The notes under the pieces are model-generated. The model was not told the origin of the DNA, made no database searches, and worked only from the letters and a program-made list of their open reading frames with translations. Positions 22,392-30,433 of a stretch of DNA of 43,052 nucleotides are shown here, in pieces. Numbering within the stretch: position 1 is the first letter of the stretch; each line of letters begins with the position of its first letter. This DNA comes from Myxococcales bacterium. GTDB lineage: Bacteria > Myxococcota_A > UBA796 > GCA-2862545. The stretch spans positions 1 to 43,052 of the forward strand of contig JAHQVJ010000066.1 of assembly GCA_019634415.1 (NCBI GenBank), in the 5' to 3' direction. Position numbers and translations under genes: made by a program.

Positions 22392-22855
22392 GCCGCACCT
22401 CCCTCGGCTAGAGCCAGCCGCTTGCGCAGCCGATGGATCCGCGACAGCACCATGCTGCGGGAGACCGCCCACTCAGACGCGATCTCCGAGGCGGAGTACC
22501 CCTCCACGGCCCACAGGTACAAGATCTCGCGATCCTCGGCGTCGAGCTGTTGCCAGAGCACAGCCAGCTGCTGGGCCGTCATCACGAGGTGCTCCAGGCT
22601 CTGGGTGCCGAGATCCACCACGCTGCCTTCTTCGTAGGGCACGTGCTCGTAGCGCTGGGTGCGCCGGTGCTCGTCGATGAACCGGTTGCGAATGGTGGCG
22701 CGCAGCCACGACGGCGGCGAGGCGATGGCGGAGCCCGTGGCCGACAGGTAGCGCTCCACGGCGTGCTGCACGAGGCCGTAGGCATGGTCCTCGTCGCGGG
22801 TCAGCGCCACGGCGTAGCGGAACAGCCGCTGCAGCATCGGTCGGTCGATGGTCAC
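22388..22855 (-). CDS. ECF-type RNA polymerase sigma factor
   Basis: A 155-aa sigma-70-like factor. Region 2 includes 'MLQRLFRYAVALTRDEDHAY' and 'SWLRATIRNRFIDEHRR'; region 4 includes 'LDAEDREILYLWAVEGYSAS' and the helix-turn-helix 'IASEWAVSRSMVLSRIHRLR'. It starts at GTG 22855 with GGAGG 10 nt upstream, or at the ATG six codons on. First gene of a five-gene run (anti-sigma, DUF2282, PDZ, cupin). ECF/anti-sigma pairs ahead of DUF2282 genes are known from heavy-metal stress regulons such as SigF/NrsF of Caulobacter. Confidence 0.88.
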   Translation of the reverse strand: MTIDRPMLQRLFRYAVALTRDEDHAYGLVQHAVERYLSATGSAIASPPSWLRATIRNRFIDEHRRTQRYEHVPYEEGSVVDLGTQSLEHLVMTAQQLAVLWQQLDAEDREILYLWAVEGYSASEIASEWAVSRSMVLSRIHRLRKRLALAEGGAA

Positions 22856-22915
22856 GCCGTGGCGTCCTCCGACCTGTAGACGAACGGGGGCTGCGATCGA
22901 TCGCAGCCGCCCTCG

Positions 22916-25501
22916 TCATCGCGGGGTGAGCCAGGCCTCCACCATCGCCTCCAGCTCCCGGTCGATGGGATGCTCGGGTCGCATCGCCCCCTGCACCCAG
23001 TCCAACAAGTCCGCATCCGACAGCCCGCGCACCCAGGCATCGCTCCGCAGCTTCGCCCCCAGCATCGCGGCCGCCAGCGCCATGCGATGGTCCGCCGTGG
23101 AGACCGTCTTGGGCACGATGGCGTAGGCGTGCTCTCGGCCTACGCCCTGCGGGCCGGGCGCCTCCCACCGGATCGACAGCGACCCCAACGCCCCGCCCTC
23201 GGAGACGTCGCGGAGCCGGTACAGCGCGGTGACCTGGTGCCCCGATCCCACCTCGCCCCCGTCCACGGTGTCGTCGCGGAAGAGGTGATCCGCCACCTGG
23301 CGGTTCTCGTAGGCGATCTGGCGCCACGACCCCACGCGCTCGGGATCGAAGGCCACCTGCAGCTTCACGTCGCGAGCCAGCGCGTGGAAGGAGCCGGTCA
23401 TGCCGTACACCAGCACGCGCCGGGCGTCCGCCATGTCCCAGATGGCGTGATGATTGCCGTCGCCGCGGTCGGCGAGCTGCTCCATGAGCGGATCTCCGGA
23501 GCCCTCGGCACCGAACGCGAGGCTGGTGAGGGTGATGCCCCGATCGGCGTGATCGCGCACCAGCCCCAGCAAGCCGCCTGCATCGGTGATCCCCACGTTG
23601 GCACCACCGTCCGACACCAGCACCACGCGGTTCTCGGCCCCCTCCTCGGCACGCGCCAGCGCACGGTCGTAGGCCATGCGCAGGCCGGCGTCCATCGCGG
23701 TGGAGCCATCGGGCACCAGCGCGTAGATGGCCTCGCGGATGGCGGCCGCATCGCGGGCGGGTGTGGGTCGAAGCACCTCCTGGGCCGCCTCGCTGAACGT
23801 GAGGATGGCCACGGTGTCGTCGGGCTCCAGCTCGTCCACCAGCTCCACGAGCGCCCGCTGCGCAAGCCCCAGGCGGTTCTCGGACTGCATGGAGCCCGAG
23901 GTGTCCACGAGGAAGGTGGCATGCAGACGCGGACGCTCCGCGGGTGGCAGTCGCCTCCCCTGCACCTGGATCCGGAGCACGCGCTCGTCGGCGCTCCAGT
24001 GTGCGGGACCGATCTCGGTGCGAACGGAGAACGGCAGCGATGCAGTGGCGGGCACCACATCGTAGGGAAGCGCGTTGACCAGCTCCTCGATGCGGACGTC
24101 CGCCGGGTCCGGGCGAGCCCCGTCGCCGAGCAGGAACGCGCGAGCGGTCGCGAACGAGGCGGTGTCCACGTCGGCGGCGAAGGTGGAGCGCGGATCGTCT
24201 GCCGTCGACGTGAAGCCGTGCGCCAGCTCCGGCCGCGGCGGCCCCTCCCAGCCGAGCTCGGCGAGGAAGCGGTCGGCCGGATCCAGCTCGAGCTGCTGTC
24301 CATCGGGCCACTGCACCTGCACCCACCCGTCCTGACCGACGATCCACACCCGATCGGGCCGTCGCGTGGGCACGGGCCCCGCTCCTGCTCGAGCGGCCTC
24401 GAGCACCTCGACAGCCGTCGACCGCGCTTCGACCTGTGCCAGCTGCGCCAACACCGTAGGCACCACCTCGCCTCGATGCTCGTCGAGCAGGCGCCCGATT
24501 CGGGTGGAGAGCGCCCGTCGCGACACGTAGACCCGTCGGGCCAGCGCATCCACCACCAGCGGCGTCTGCGACTGCTGCGAGAGCCAGCTCGCCAGCCCAG
24601 CCTCCATGAGCACGTCCTTGGCGAGGTCGTCGGCGAGCCTCTGCTCGGTGAACAGGTCCGAGAGCACCTCCTCCATCCAGGGCTCCGCGCTCCCGAAGCG
24701 CTCTAGGCGCGCCTCCAGGCCGTCGGCGGCGGGCCTTGCCCAGCTCACCACCTCCGGATCGGCGGCGAGACGCTCGAGCACGGGACCCTCCAGGTGCCGA
24801 AGCGCGGTGTGCAGGGTCTCGAGGCTGACGGACGCCTGCTCGAGCTTGCGCTGATGAGCCTCGTTGAAGCACAGCCAAGCGCCCTTGTAGAGGGTGGCGT
24901 GGTCGGGGCTGATGGTGGTCATCCCCAAGGTCACGGCATCCATGGCCTCGGTGCACTGCCGCCGCCGAGCCGCGTTGACGGCCTGGAACTGGATCTGCCC
25001 GCCCGGAGGGGGCTGACTGTACTGCGTGGGTCGGTGCGGCAGCCGATGTGGGGGGGCGGGAAGCTCGAAGCTCAGCGCCCCCGCCTTCGACCCGCGGGCA
25101 CGATCGCGCCCACGCCCGTTGCGGCGCCCCTCCGTCCACCCCGGGCTCGTCGGTACGACAGGTGGACCGTCTCCGTGCAGCTCGGGGCTCGCGAAAAACA
25201 TGAACTCGCCGTAGTCGACCCTGGAGAGAAACAGCGGGGGCAGCACCGCCACCAGCATGGCCGCCGCAAGCGCGTGCCAGGCGGTCCGCCTCCAGATCCA
25301 GTGGCGGCGTCGGCGTGGCATCAAGCGCTCCGCCACGCTCACGTCCACGGGCTCCAGCGGAAGGTCCGTGGGCGCGAAGTGGCGATCGAACACCGCCCGC
25401 AGCGACGGATCGGCGTCCATGGCCCGAGCCACCTCGCTCGGCAGGTCCTCGGCGTCGGGGTCCCATGCATCGAGGATGGCGGTCAGCGCTTCCGGGCTCA
25501 T
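22916..25501 (-). CDS. vWA/YfbK-type protein with N-terminal anti-sigma-like segment
   Basis: An 861-aa protein. Residues 1-70 are acidic then Arg-rich and cytoplasmic; residues about 73-92 are a membrane helix ('TAWHALAAAMLVAVLPPLFL'). An outer region of about 300 residues without clear family follows. Next come the YfbK N-terminal domain ('STFAADVDTASFATARAFLL', 'VRIEELVNALPYD'), a von Willebrand A domain with MIDAS DTSGS (about 530) and a DUF3520 C-terminus ('LFRDDTVDGGEVGSGHQVTA'). E. coli YfbK is about 575 aa, so the N-terminus is an addition. Start coupled by ATGA to the ECF sigma gene, suggesting that the added segment is the anti-sigma. Confidence 0.85.
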   Translation of the reverse strand: MSPEALTAILDAWDPDAEDLPSEVARAMDADPSLRAVFDRHFAPTDLPLEPVDVSVAERLMPRRRRHWIWRRTAWHALAAAMLVAVLPPLFLSRVDYGEFMFFASPELHGDGPPVVPTSPGWTEGRRNGRGRDRARGSKAGALSFELPAPPHRLPHRPTQYSQPPPGGQIQFQAVNAARRRQCTEAMDAVTLGMTTISPDHATLYKGAWLCFNEAHQRKLEQASVSLETLHTALRHLEGPVLERLAADPEVVSWARPAADGLEARLERFGSAEPWMEEVLSDLFTEQRLADDLAKDVLMEAGLASWLSQQSQTPLVVDALARRVYVSRRALSTRIGRLLDEHRGEVVPTVLAQLAQVEARSTAVEVLEAARAGAGPVPTRRPDRVWIVGQDGWVQVQWPDGQQLELDPADRFLAELGWEGPPRPELAHGFTSTADDPRSTFAADVDTASFATARAFLLGDGARPDPADVRIEELVNALPYDVVPATASLPFSVRTEIGPAHWSADERVLRIQVQGRRLPPAERPRLHATFLVDTSGSMQSENRLGLAQRALVELVDELEPDDTVAILTFSEAAQEVLRPTPARDAAAIREAIYALVPDGSTAMDAGLRMAYDRALARAEEGAENRVVLVSDGGANVGITDAGGLLGLVRDHADRGITLTSLAFGAEGSGDPLMEQLADRGDGNHHAIWDMADARRVLVYGMTGSFHALARDVKLQVAFDPERVGSWRQIAYENRQVADHLFRDDTVDGGEVGSGHQVTALYRLRDVSEGGALGSLSIRWEAPGPQGVGREHAYAIVPKTVSTADHRMALAAAMLGAKLRSDAWVRGLSDADLLDWVQGAMRPEHPIDRELEAMVEAWLTPR

Positions 25502-26007
25502 CGTCCCACCCCCTGCTCTGCCGCGACGTCCGCGAGCCACCGCCGCAGGCTCCGTCGCGCCCGAGCCACCCGGCTCGCCGCCGTGCCCTCGGGGATCCCC
25601 AAGATCTGCGCCGCCTCGGTGAACGTGTGGCCTTGGCCGTCCACCAGCCACACGGCGCAGCGCTGCTCGTCGGGCAGTCGATCGAAGGCCTGGGAGATGA
25701 CGTTCCCCAGCTGCCGCGCCGCCACCGTGGCATCGGGGCGCATTCGCCCCTCTTGCCGCTCGATCTGCTCGGACTCCACAGGCTCCTCCCGACGCTTGGC
25801 TCGGGCGTCGAGCCAGGTGGTGTAGAGGACGCGGCTCTGCCACGCCTTGAAGGCGCCTTCGTCGCGGAGGTGCCCGATCCGGGCGAAGCCCTTCTCCAGG
25901 GACTGCTGGAGCAGGTCCTCCGCGGTCACCGGGTCACGGGTCAGCCGCCGCGCGAACCGGAACAGGTCCGCGAGGATTGGTCGCACCAACGCATCGAATC
26001 GTTCCAT
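25498..26007 (-). CDS. ECF-type RNA polymerase sigma factor
   Basis: A 169-aa sigma factor. Region 2 has 'DLFRFARRLTRDPVTAEDLL' and 'AFKAWQSRVLYTTWLDARAK'; region 4 has 'AFDRLPDEQRCAVWLVDGQG' and the helix-turn-helix 'FTEAAQILGIPEGTAASRVA'. It is not a close copy of the sigma factor at 22388, so the two modules are not a recent duplication. It is translationally coupled to the vWA gene and divergent from the desaturase gene across 228 bp. Confidence 0.9.
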   Translation of the reverse strand: MERFDALVRPILADLFRFARRLTRDPVTAEDLLQQSLEKGFARIGHLRDEGAFKAWQSRVLYTTWLDARAKRREEPVESEQIERQEGRMRPDATVAARQLGNVISQAFDRLPDEQRCAVWLVDGQGHTFTEAAQILGIPEGTAASRVARARRSLRRWLADVAAEQGVGR

Positions 26008-26133
26008 CGCAGGGCCAGACGGGCGAGGGACTCTATCTCGTCCCAGAAATCGCCAGCGTCGGCAAGTCCCGAGTCGATGCAGCGCGAATACGCGGTACGC
26101 TCCGGCCCCTCACCGTTGAACGGGCTTCTCGAT

Positions 26134-26214
26134 CGCCCCCTGCGATACTGCGCACAACGAACTGGCACACTACGTGCGCTGGTCAGTCCCTTGTGAGCAG
26201 CACCGCAGGGGGCG
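26134..26214. promoter_or_regulatory. Long-range perfect inverted repeat in a divergent promoter region
   Basis: CGCCCCCTGCG (26134-26144) and CGCAGGGGGCG (26204-26214) are exact complements of 11 bp separated by 59 bp, in the gap between the ECF sigma gene and the desaturase gene. They could be paired protein sites or the base of a hairpin in a leader RNA. Within the spacer, TGGCAC-N5-GTGC (26163-26177) resembles sigma-54 but departs from consensus. Confidence 0.4.
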
Positions 26215-26235
26215 CGAAGCCCTTGTGGAGCGGAC

Positions 26236-27324
26236 ATGGTGGTTGGCAACGGTGGCGGTGAGTCCGACAGGTCAGTCTCCTGGCCGCGGGAGGCGCTCGA
26301 TGTCTCCGAGTTCACCTACACCGAGGCGCCAGAACCCCACGCCGTCCGCCGCCGGACCATCCTCGCCGCCCATCCCTCGATCCGTGACCTGTATGGCTAC
26401 GATCGCTTCAGCATTCCACCCATGCTCGCAGCGGTGGCACTTCAGCTCGCCCTGGCCGCATGGGTGAGCAGCTGGCCGCAGACCGGCACGTCGATGGTCG
26501 CTGCCGGGTTGCTCGCCCTGTTCGTGGGCTCGGTGCTCCACCACCACAGCTCGATGTTCATCCACGAAGCGAGCCACGACAACTGCGCACCCACTCCGGC
26601 GGAGAATCGCTTCTGGGCCATGATTGCGAACGCCTCTCAGGGGCTCCCGGCCGCCATGACCTTCCGCAAGTACCACATGCGCCATCACGGACATCTCGGC
26701 GTGGTCGGAGTCGACGCCGACCTCCCCGCCGCCTGGGAGGTCGCCTCCCTTCCGCGCACCCGCTTCAGCAAGGGGCTGTGGGTGTTCTTCCTGTTCGGCT
26801 TCTGGGTGGCCCGTGGGTGGGAGCGCCGCACGCCGCTCAATCGCCACGAGGTGATCAATCTGATCTGGATCCTCGCCGTCGACGCCCTGATCCTCGCGAC
26901 CATGGGCCCGGTCGGCCTGGCCTGGCTCCTGCTGTCGGGACTGATCGGGCACAGCTTCCATCCGGTCGCTGCCCACTTCATCCACGAGCACTACGTCTTC
27001 GAGGAGGGTCAGGAGACCTACAGCTACTACGGGGTGCTCAACTGGGTGACGTACAACGTGGGCTACCACGTCGAGCACCACGACTTCCCGTCGGTGCCCG
27101 GCTCGCGGTTGCCCGAGCTGCACGCCCGCATTCCCCAGTACTACACCCCCCTGGTGAGTCACCGGTCGTGGACGGCCGTGCTCGTCGACTTCGTCGTGTC
27201 GACGCGCATGGACTGGACCCGCCGCATCGTGAGGGGCCACCGACTCGGAGGCGACACACCGTACCCAGCGACACTCCGGGAGCAGGCCCTTCTCACGACC
27301 CTGGAGACGGTGACCCCTGCGTGA
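26236..27324 (+). CDS. Sphingolipid delta-4 desaturase (dihydroceramide desaturase) homologue
   Basis: A 362-aa integral membrane di-iron desaturase. The N-terminus has the lipid-desaturase signature 'FTYTEAPEPHAVRRRTILAA' and 'YGYD'. The three His boxes are HEASHD, 'HMRHHGHLG' and 'YHVEHHDFPSVPGSRLPELH'; the last is close to eukaryotic DEGS proteins. There are about four membrane segments. It would insert the 4,5 double bond into dihydroceramide, consistent with the sphingolipids known from some myxobacteria. GGAG precedes the ATG by 7 nt. The CRTAC1-like genes follow on the same strand, starting about 40 nt later. Confidence 0.88.
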   Translation: MVVGNGGGESDRSVSWPREALDVSEFTYTEAPEPHAVRRRTILAAHPSIRDLYGYDRFSIPPMLAAVALQLALAAWVSSWPQTGTSMVAAGLLALFVGSVLHHHSSMFIHEASHDNCAPTPAENRFWAMIANASQGLPAAMTFRKYHMRHHGHLGVVGVDADLPAAWEVASLPRTRFSKGLWVFFLFGFWVARGWERRTPLNRHEVINLIWILAVDALILATMGPVGLAWLLLSGLIGHSFHPVAAHFIHEHYVFEEGQETYSYYGVLNWVTYNVGYHVEHHDFPSVPGSRLPELHARIPQYYTPLVSHRSWTAVLVDFVVSTRMDWTRRIVRGHRLGGDTPYPATLREQALLTTLETVTPA

Positions 27325-27364
27325 GTCCACCCACCGAGTCGTCGCCATCGCCGCGCTGATCGGC

Positions 27365-29386
27365 GTGGCCTTGCTGTCGCCCGACTACGTCGGAAGAGCG
27401 CTCGAGGCCGTGAGCTCGCCGTTGGGCCTGCTGGTCATGGTGGTGCACCAAGGGCCCTTCGAGGCCGGCATCAGCGCGCTTCGCGTCCTCTTGCTGGCGG
27501 TCGCGGTCGGCGTGCTCTGGCTGCATCCTCGGGCGCTGCATCGATGGCGTCGCCTGGTCGTGCCCGTGGCCGTGCTCGGCGCCAGCGCAGTCGCCGTGGG
27601 AGCCCTCTGGGTCCACGACGTGGTGGGCGGCTCCGCAGCGCGCGACGAGGCGCGACACCTGTCGGAGACCGAGGCTGTGCTCGTGGGCCTCACGCCCCAG
27701 TTGCTGTCACTGGGCGAGTCGGTGGCCGATCTCGTCTTGCCCAATGCGCGATCGGCGGTGCACTTTGCGGACGAGGTGGAGTGGCTCGGCGCCCTGGCTT
27801 CTCCAGGCCCCACGGAGCCCCTCGTGCTCGACGTGCTCTCGACCCCCTGGACGCTGCAGGCCACCCCGTTGCCCACGGGACCCCGCCGCTGGGAGGCCTG
27901 GCTGGGTTCGCTGCACCACGTCGAGCACGCCTCGTTCGTGCTCGAGGATGGCGAGCTGTCTGCAGACGCGATGCGCTTCGACGGGGCCCTGCAGTTCTCG
28001 GCCACGGCGCGCGCGACGGCGGGCCCATGGACCCACGCGAAGGCGCGTCAGAGCGTGAGGTGGGAGCGCGCTGGCCTGGAGGCGCCTTGGCGGATCGTCC
28101 GGTGGCAGCAGCGGTCCTTCGACACCACCGCCGTGCCCCGGCGGCTGTTTCGCGACGACATCATCCGGGCCATCCCCGACGAGGCGACGCGAGCCCGAGC
28201 AGAGCGCTCGATCCACGAGGAGCACGTGCTCCGCGCGATCCAGCACCCCGAGCACCCCGATCCACACCCGCTGTTCCAGGTGCCTTCCGCCGATCGCCAT
28301 CCGGCAATCGCCGTGGTCGACATCGAGGGCGACGGCGACGACGATCTGTACGTGATGGCGCGATGGGGCACGAACCTGTTGCTCCGAAACCGTGGAGACG
28401 GGACCTTCGAGTCCGCCGAGCACGAGCTGGGCCTGGACGTCGCAGATCACTCGTCCGCCGCCGTGTTCGCCGACTTCGACAACGACGGCGACCCCGACCT
28501 CTTCCTGGGTCGCACCCTCGCGCCCAGCGTCTACCTGGTCAACGAGGGGGGCCGCTTCGTCGATCGCACCGCGACGTTGATCGAAGGGCCCGCACCCACG
28601 CTGGTCTCGTCGGTGGCGGCCGCCGACCACGACCGCGACGGACTGCTCGATCTGTACGTCGCCACCTTCGCCATCGATGTGGCCGCCCACGATGCCACGG
28701 CGGCACTGCTGCGGGGCACCCTGCTGCCCGACCTGCTTCCCGAGCAAGACGCACGGGCCTTCCACGAGCGCTTCTTCAGCGAGGAGATGCACCCGATCCT
28801 GGCCAGCGTCGGTCCCCCCAACGTGCTCCTGCGAAACCTGGGCGACGGACGGTTCGGCCGATCCGCGAGCCCGGGCGCCGAGCGTCTGTTCCGAAACACC
28901 TACCAGGCCTCCTTCAGCGACGTGGACGGCGATGGAGATCCCGACCTGTACTGCGCCAACGACGTCGCGGAGAACACCCTGCTGATCAACGAAGGAGGCA
29001 CCTTCGTGGATGCGACCGCGCAGACCCGAACCGCAGACATCGGCTTCGGCATGGGCGTGTCATTCGGCGACTACAATCGCGACGGACGGCAAGACCTCTA
29101 CGTCACCAACATGTACAGCAAGGCCGGCAAGCGCATCACGGCACGCCTCGACCGCCTCGATCCCAAGTACGCCGCCATGGCCGGCGGCAACACGCTCTTC
29201 CGCAACGACGGGAGCCACTTCACCAAGGTGTCTGGACTCGAGGCACCCGCACTCCAGGTCGAGCGCGCAGGCTGGGGCTGGGGCGGCCAGCTCGTCGATC
29301 TCGACGGCGATGGCTTCCTCGATATCTACACCCTGAGTGGGTACTTCACGGCGCCGCCGGAGGTGGCGCTGCCCGTCGACACGTGA
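27365..29386 (+). CDS. CRTAC1-like FG-GAP/VCBS repeat protein, N-terminal part up to in-frame UGA
   Basis: A 673-aa frame from GTG 27365; the reading frame is open a little further upstream, but no standard start codon is seen there. Two hydrophobic segments (about 38-55 and 65-83) anchor it. From about residue 315 there are FG-GAP/VCBS repeats with Asp-rich Ca-binding loops ('DIEGDGDDDLYV', 'DFDNDGDPDLFLG', 'DVDGDGDPDLYCAND', 'DLDGDGFLDIYT'). It stops at TGA 29384-29386 just after 'GYFTAPPEVALPVDT', in the middle of the family fold. The rest continues in the same frame after the TGA. So it is either the N-terminal part of a 1022-aa selenoprotein or readthrough protein, or a gene broken by a nonsense change. 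Confidence 0.8.
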   Translation: MALLSPDYVGRALEAVSSPLGLLVMVVHQGPFEAGISALRVLLLAVAVGVLWLHPRALHRWRRLVVPVAVLGASAVAVGALWVHDVVGGSAARDEARHLSETEAVLVGLTPQLLSLGESVADLVLPNARSAVHFADEVEWLGALASPGPTEPLVLDVLSTPWTLQATPLPTGPRRWEAWLGSLHHVEHASFVLEDGELSADAMRFDGALQFSATARATAGPWTHAKARQSVRWERAGLEAPWRIVRWQQRSFDTTAVPRRLFRDDIIRAIPDEATRARAERSIHEEHVLRAIQHPEHPDPHPLFQVPSADRHPAIAVVDIEGDGDDDLYVMARWGTNLLLRNRGDGTFESAEHELGLDVADHSSAAVFADFDNDGDPDLFLGRTLAPSVYLVNEGGRFVDRTATLIEGPAPTLVSSVAAADHDRDGLLDLYVATFAIDVAAHDATAALLRGTLLPDLLPEQDARAFHERFFSEEMHPILASVGPPNVLLRNLGDGRFGRSASPGAERLFRNTYQASFSDVDGDGDPDLYCANDVAENTLLINEGGTFVDATAQTRTADIGFGMGVSFGDYNRDGRQDLYVTNMYSKAGKRITARLDRLDPKYAAMAGGNTLFRNDGSHFTKVSGLEAPALQVERAGWGWGGQLVDLDGDGFLDIYTLSGYFTAPPEVALPVDT

Positions 29387-29420
29387 AGCCATCGCTGGCG
29401 CACGGTCGTGCGCTCCGATG
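29384..29420 (+). other. In-frame UGA with SECIS-like hairpin (selenocysteine candidate)
   Basis: TGA at 29384-29386 is in frame with coding sequence on both sides. A hairpin follows at once: lower stem CATCG/CGATG (29390-29394 with 29416-29420), internal loop CTG/TC, upper stem GCGCAC/GTGCGC (29398-29403 with 29408-29413), apical loop GGTC (29404-29407). The apical loop starts 17 nt after the UGA and has G in its first positions. This fits the published bacterial SECIS description (loop 16-37 nt from UGA, upper stem at least 4 bp, early loop G), and GGUC is also the core of the E. coli fdhF loop. Function is unproven. Confidence 0.5.
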
Positions 29421-30433
29421 CAGGCGGTGCCTACAAGCAACGGGACCTGGAGCGTGGCTTCAGCCTGTCCGCCACGCGAGACACCCTCAGAACGGGGGTG
29501 TCCACCAGCGGTGGGGAGCGCAACCACGTGTTCATGAACGTTCAGGGCGCCGACTTCGTCGAGGTCTCGGGGGTCTCGGGACTCGACTCGGTGGCGGACG
29601 GCCGGGCGTTCGCCTGGCTCGACTACGACCGCGACGGCATGCTCGACATCGCCGTGGTCAACGCCAACGCGCCGCTGCTGCAGCTGTTTCGGAACCAGCT
29701 GCCCGCGCGTGGCGTTCTCGCACTCGACCTCGTGGGGGGCAACGACGAGGCCACGGCCACCTCGGAATGGAGCCCGCGGGACGCAACCGGTGCCCGTGTG
29801 ACGGTTCACACCGGTGCTGGGCCCATCGTGCGCGAGCTGCACGCCGGCGAGGGCTTCGCCGCTCAGAACAGTCGCACCCTGCACGTCGGGTTGGGAGACG
29901 AGCGCGTCGAGCGCGTCGCGATCCGCTGGCCTTCGGGTCGTAGGACCGTGCTCGACGCGGACTCCACGGACCTGGCCCCGGGCAGCCGGGTGACGGTCTT
30001 CGAAGACCCGCAGCGACCCCCGCAGACCCGACGCGCCACCCGCGACCTCACCCCTTCACTCACCCGCGCACATGCTCCCGAGCACATCAGGGCCTACGTG
30101 ACCACCGCGACCTGGTGTGGGAGCTGCACCTCCAGCTATCCGGACCTCCGGCGCCTGATGTCGAGCTTCACCCGCGACGAGCTCGAGGTGTTCGCCGTGC
30201 CCACCGGCGAGCCCGCCCGGGTGCTCGAGGCCCACTGGGAGCGCCACAATCCGCCCCACGAGCTGTTGAACGCCGAGCGCCACAGCATCGTCGCCACCGT
30301 GCTCGCCGAGGCGGGATCGGCGCTGCCATGGACCGTGCTCATGGACGAGACGGGCGCGGTGCGCGCATCGTTCGCCGGGGTCCCCACCCTCTCCCGGATC
30401 CAGGAGCTGCTGGATGCATCGCACGCGGAATGA
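29408..30433 (+). CDS. CRTAC1-like protein, C-terminal part with ASPIC/UnbV and thioredoxin-like domains
   Basis: This frame is the continuation of the preceding one, with no frameshift. The residues right after the UGA read 'SHRWRTVVRSDAGGAY', similar in place to the W-R-x-V-V segment of CRTAC1 proteins. It then has the last VCBS loop ('WLDYDRDGMLDIAVVNANAP'), an ASPIC/UnbV region ('GARVTVHTGAGPIVRELHAG', 'RVERVAIRWPSGRRTVL') and, from about residue 225, a TlpA/thioredoxin-like domain with the redox motif TATWCGSCTSSYPDL. As a separate gene it would start at GTG 29408, inside the hairpin, with no signal peptide and half a fold, so I think it is not an independent gene. It overlaps the next gene by 20 nt. 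Confidence 0.75.
   Translation: MRSDAGGAYKQRDLERGFSLSATRDTLRTGVSTSGGERNHVFMNVQGADFVEVSGVSGLDSVADGRAFAWLDYDRDGMLDIAVVNANAPLLQLFRNQLPARGVLALDLVGGNDEATATSEWSPRDATGARVTVHTGAGPIVRELHAGEGFAAQNSRTLHVGLGDERVERVAIRWPSGRRTVLDADSTDLAPGSRVTVFEDPQRPPQTRRATRDLTPSLTRAHAPEHIRAYVTTATWCGSCTSSYPDLRRLMSSFTRDELEVFAVPTGEPARVLEAHWERHNPPHELLNAERHSIVATVLAEAGSALPWTVLMDETGAVRASFAGVPTLSRIQELLDASHAE

Noticed and set aside
22473..25733. Minus-strand 1086-codon frame overlapping the vWA gene in another frame
   Set aside because: Low-complexity Arg/Gly/Ala product; the true frame contains the vWA MIDAS and YfbK motifs.
26163..26177. Sigma-54-like site before the desaturase gene (TGGCAC-N5-GTGC)
   Set aside because: The -12 element departs from TTGC at a conserved base; too weak to call on its own, so only mentioned with the inverted repeat.
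29384..29408. Frameshift between the two CRTAC1-like frames
   Set aside because: The frames are in register (24 nt from TGA to GTG 29408), so the break is a single in-frame stop codon, not a frameshift.
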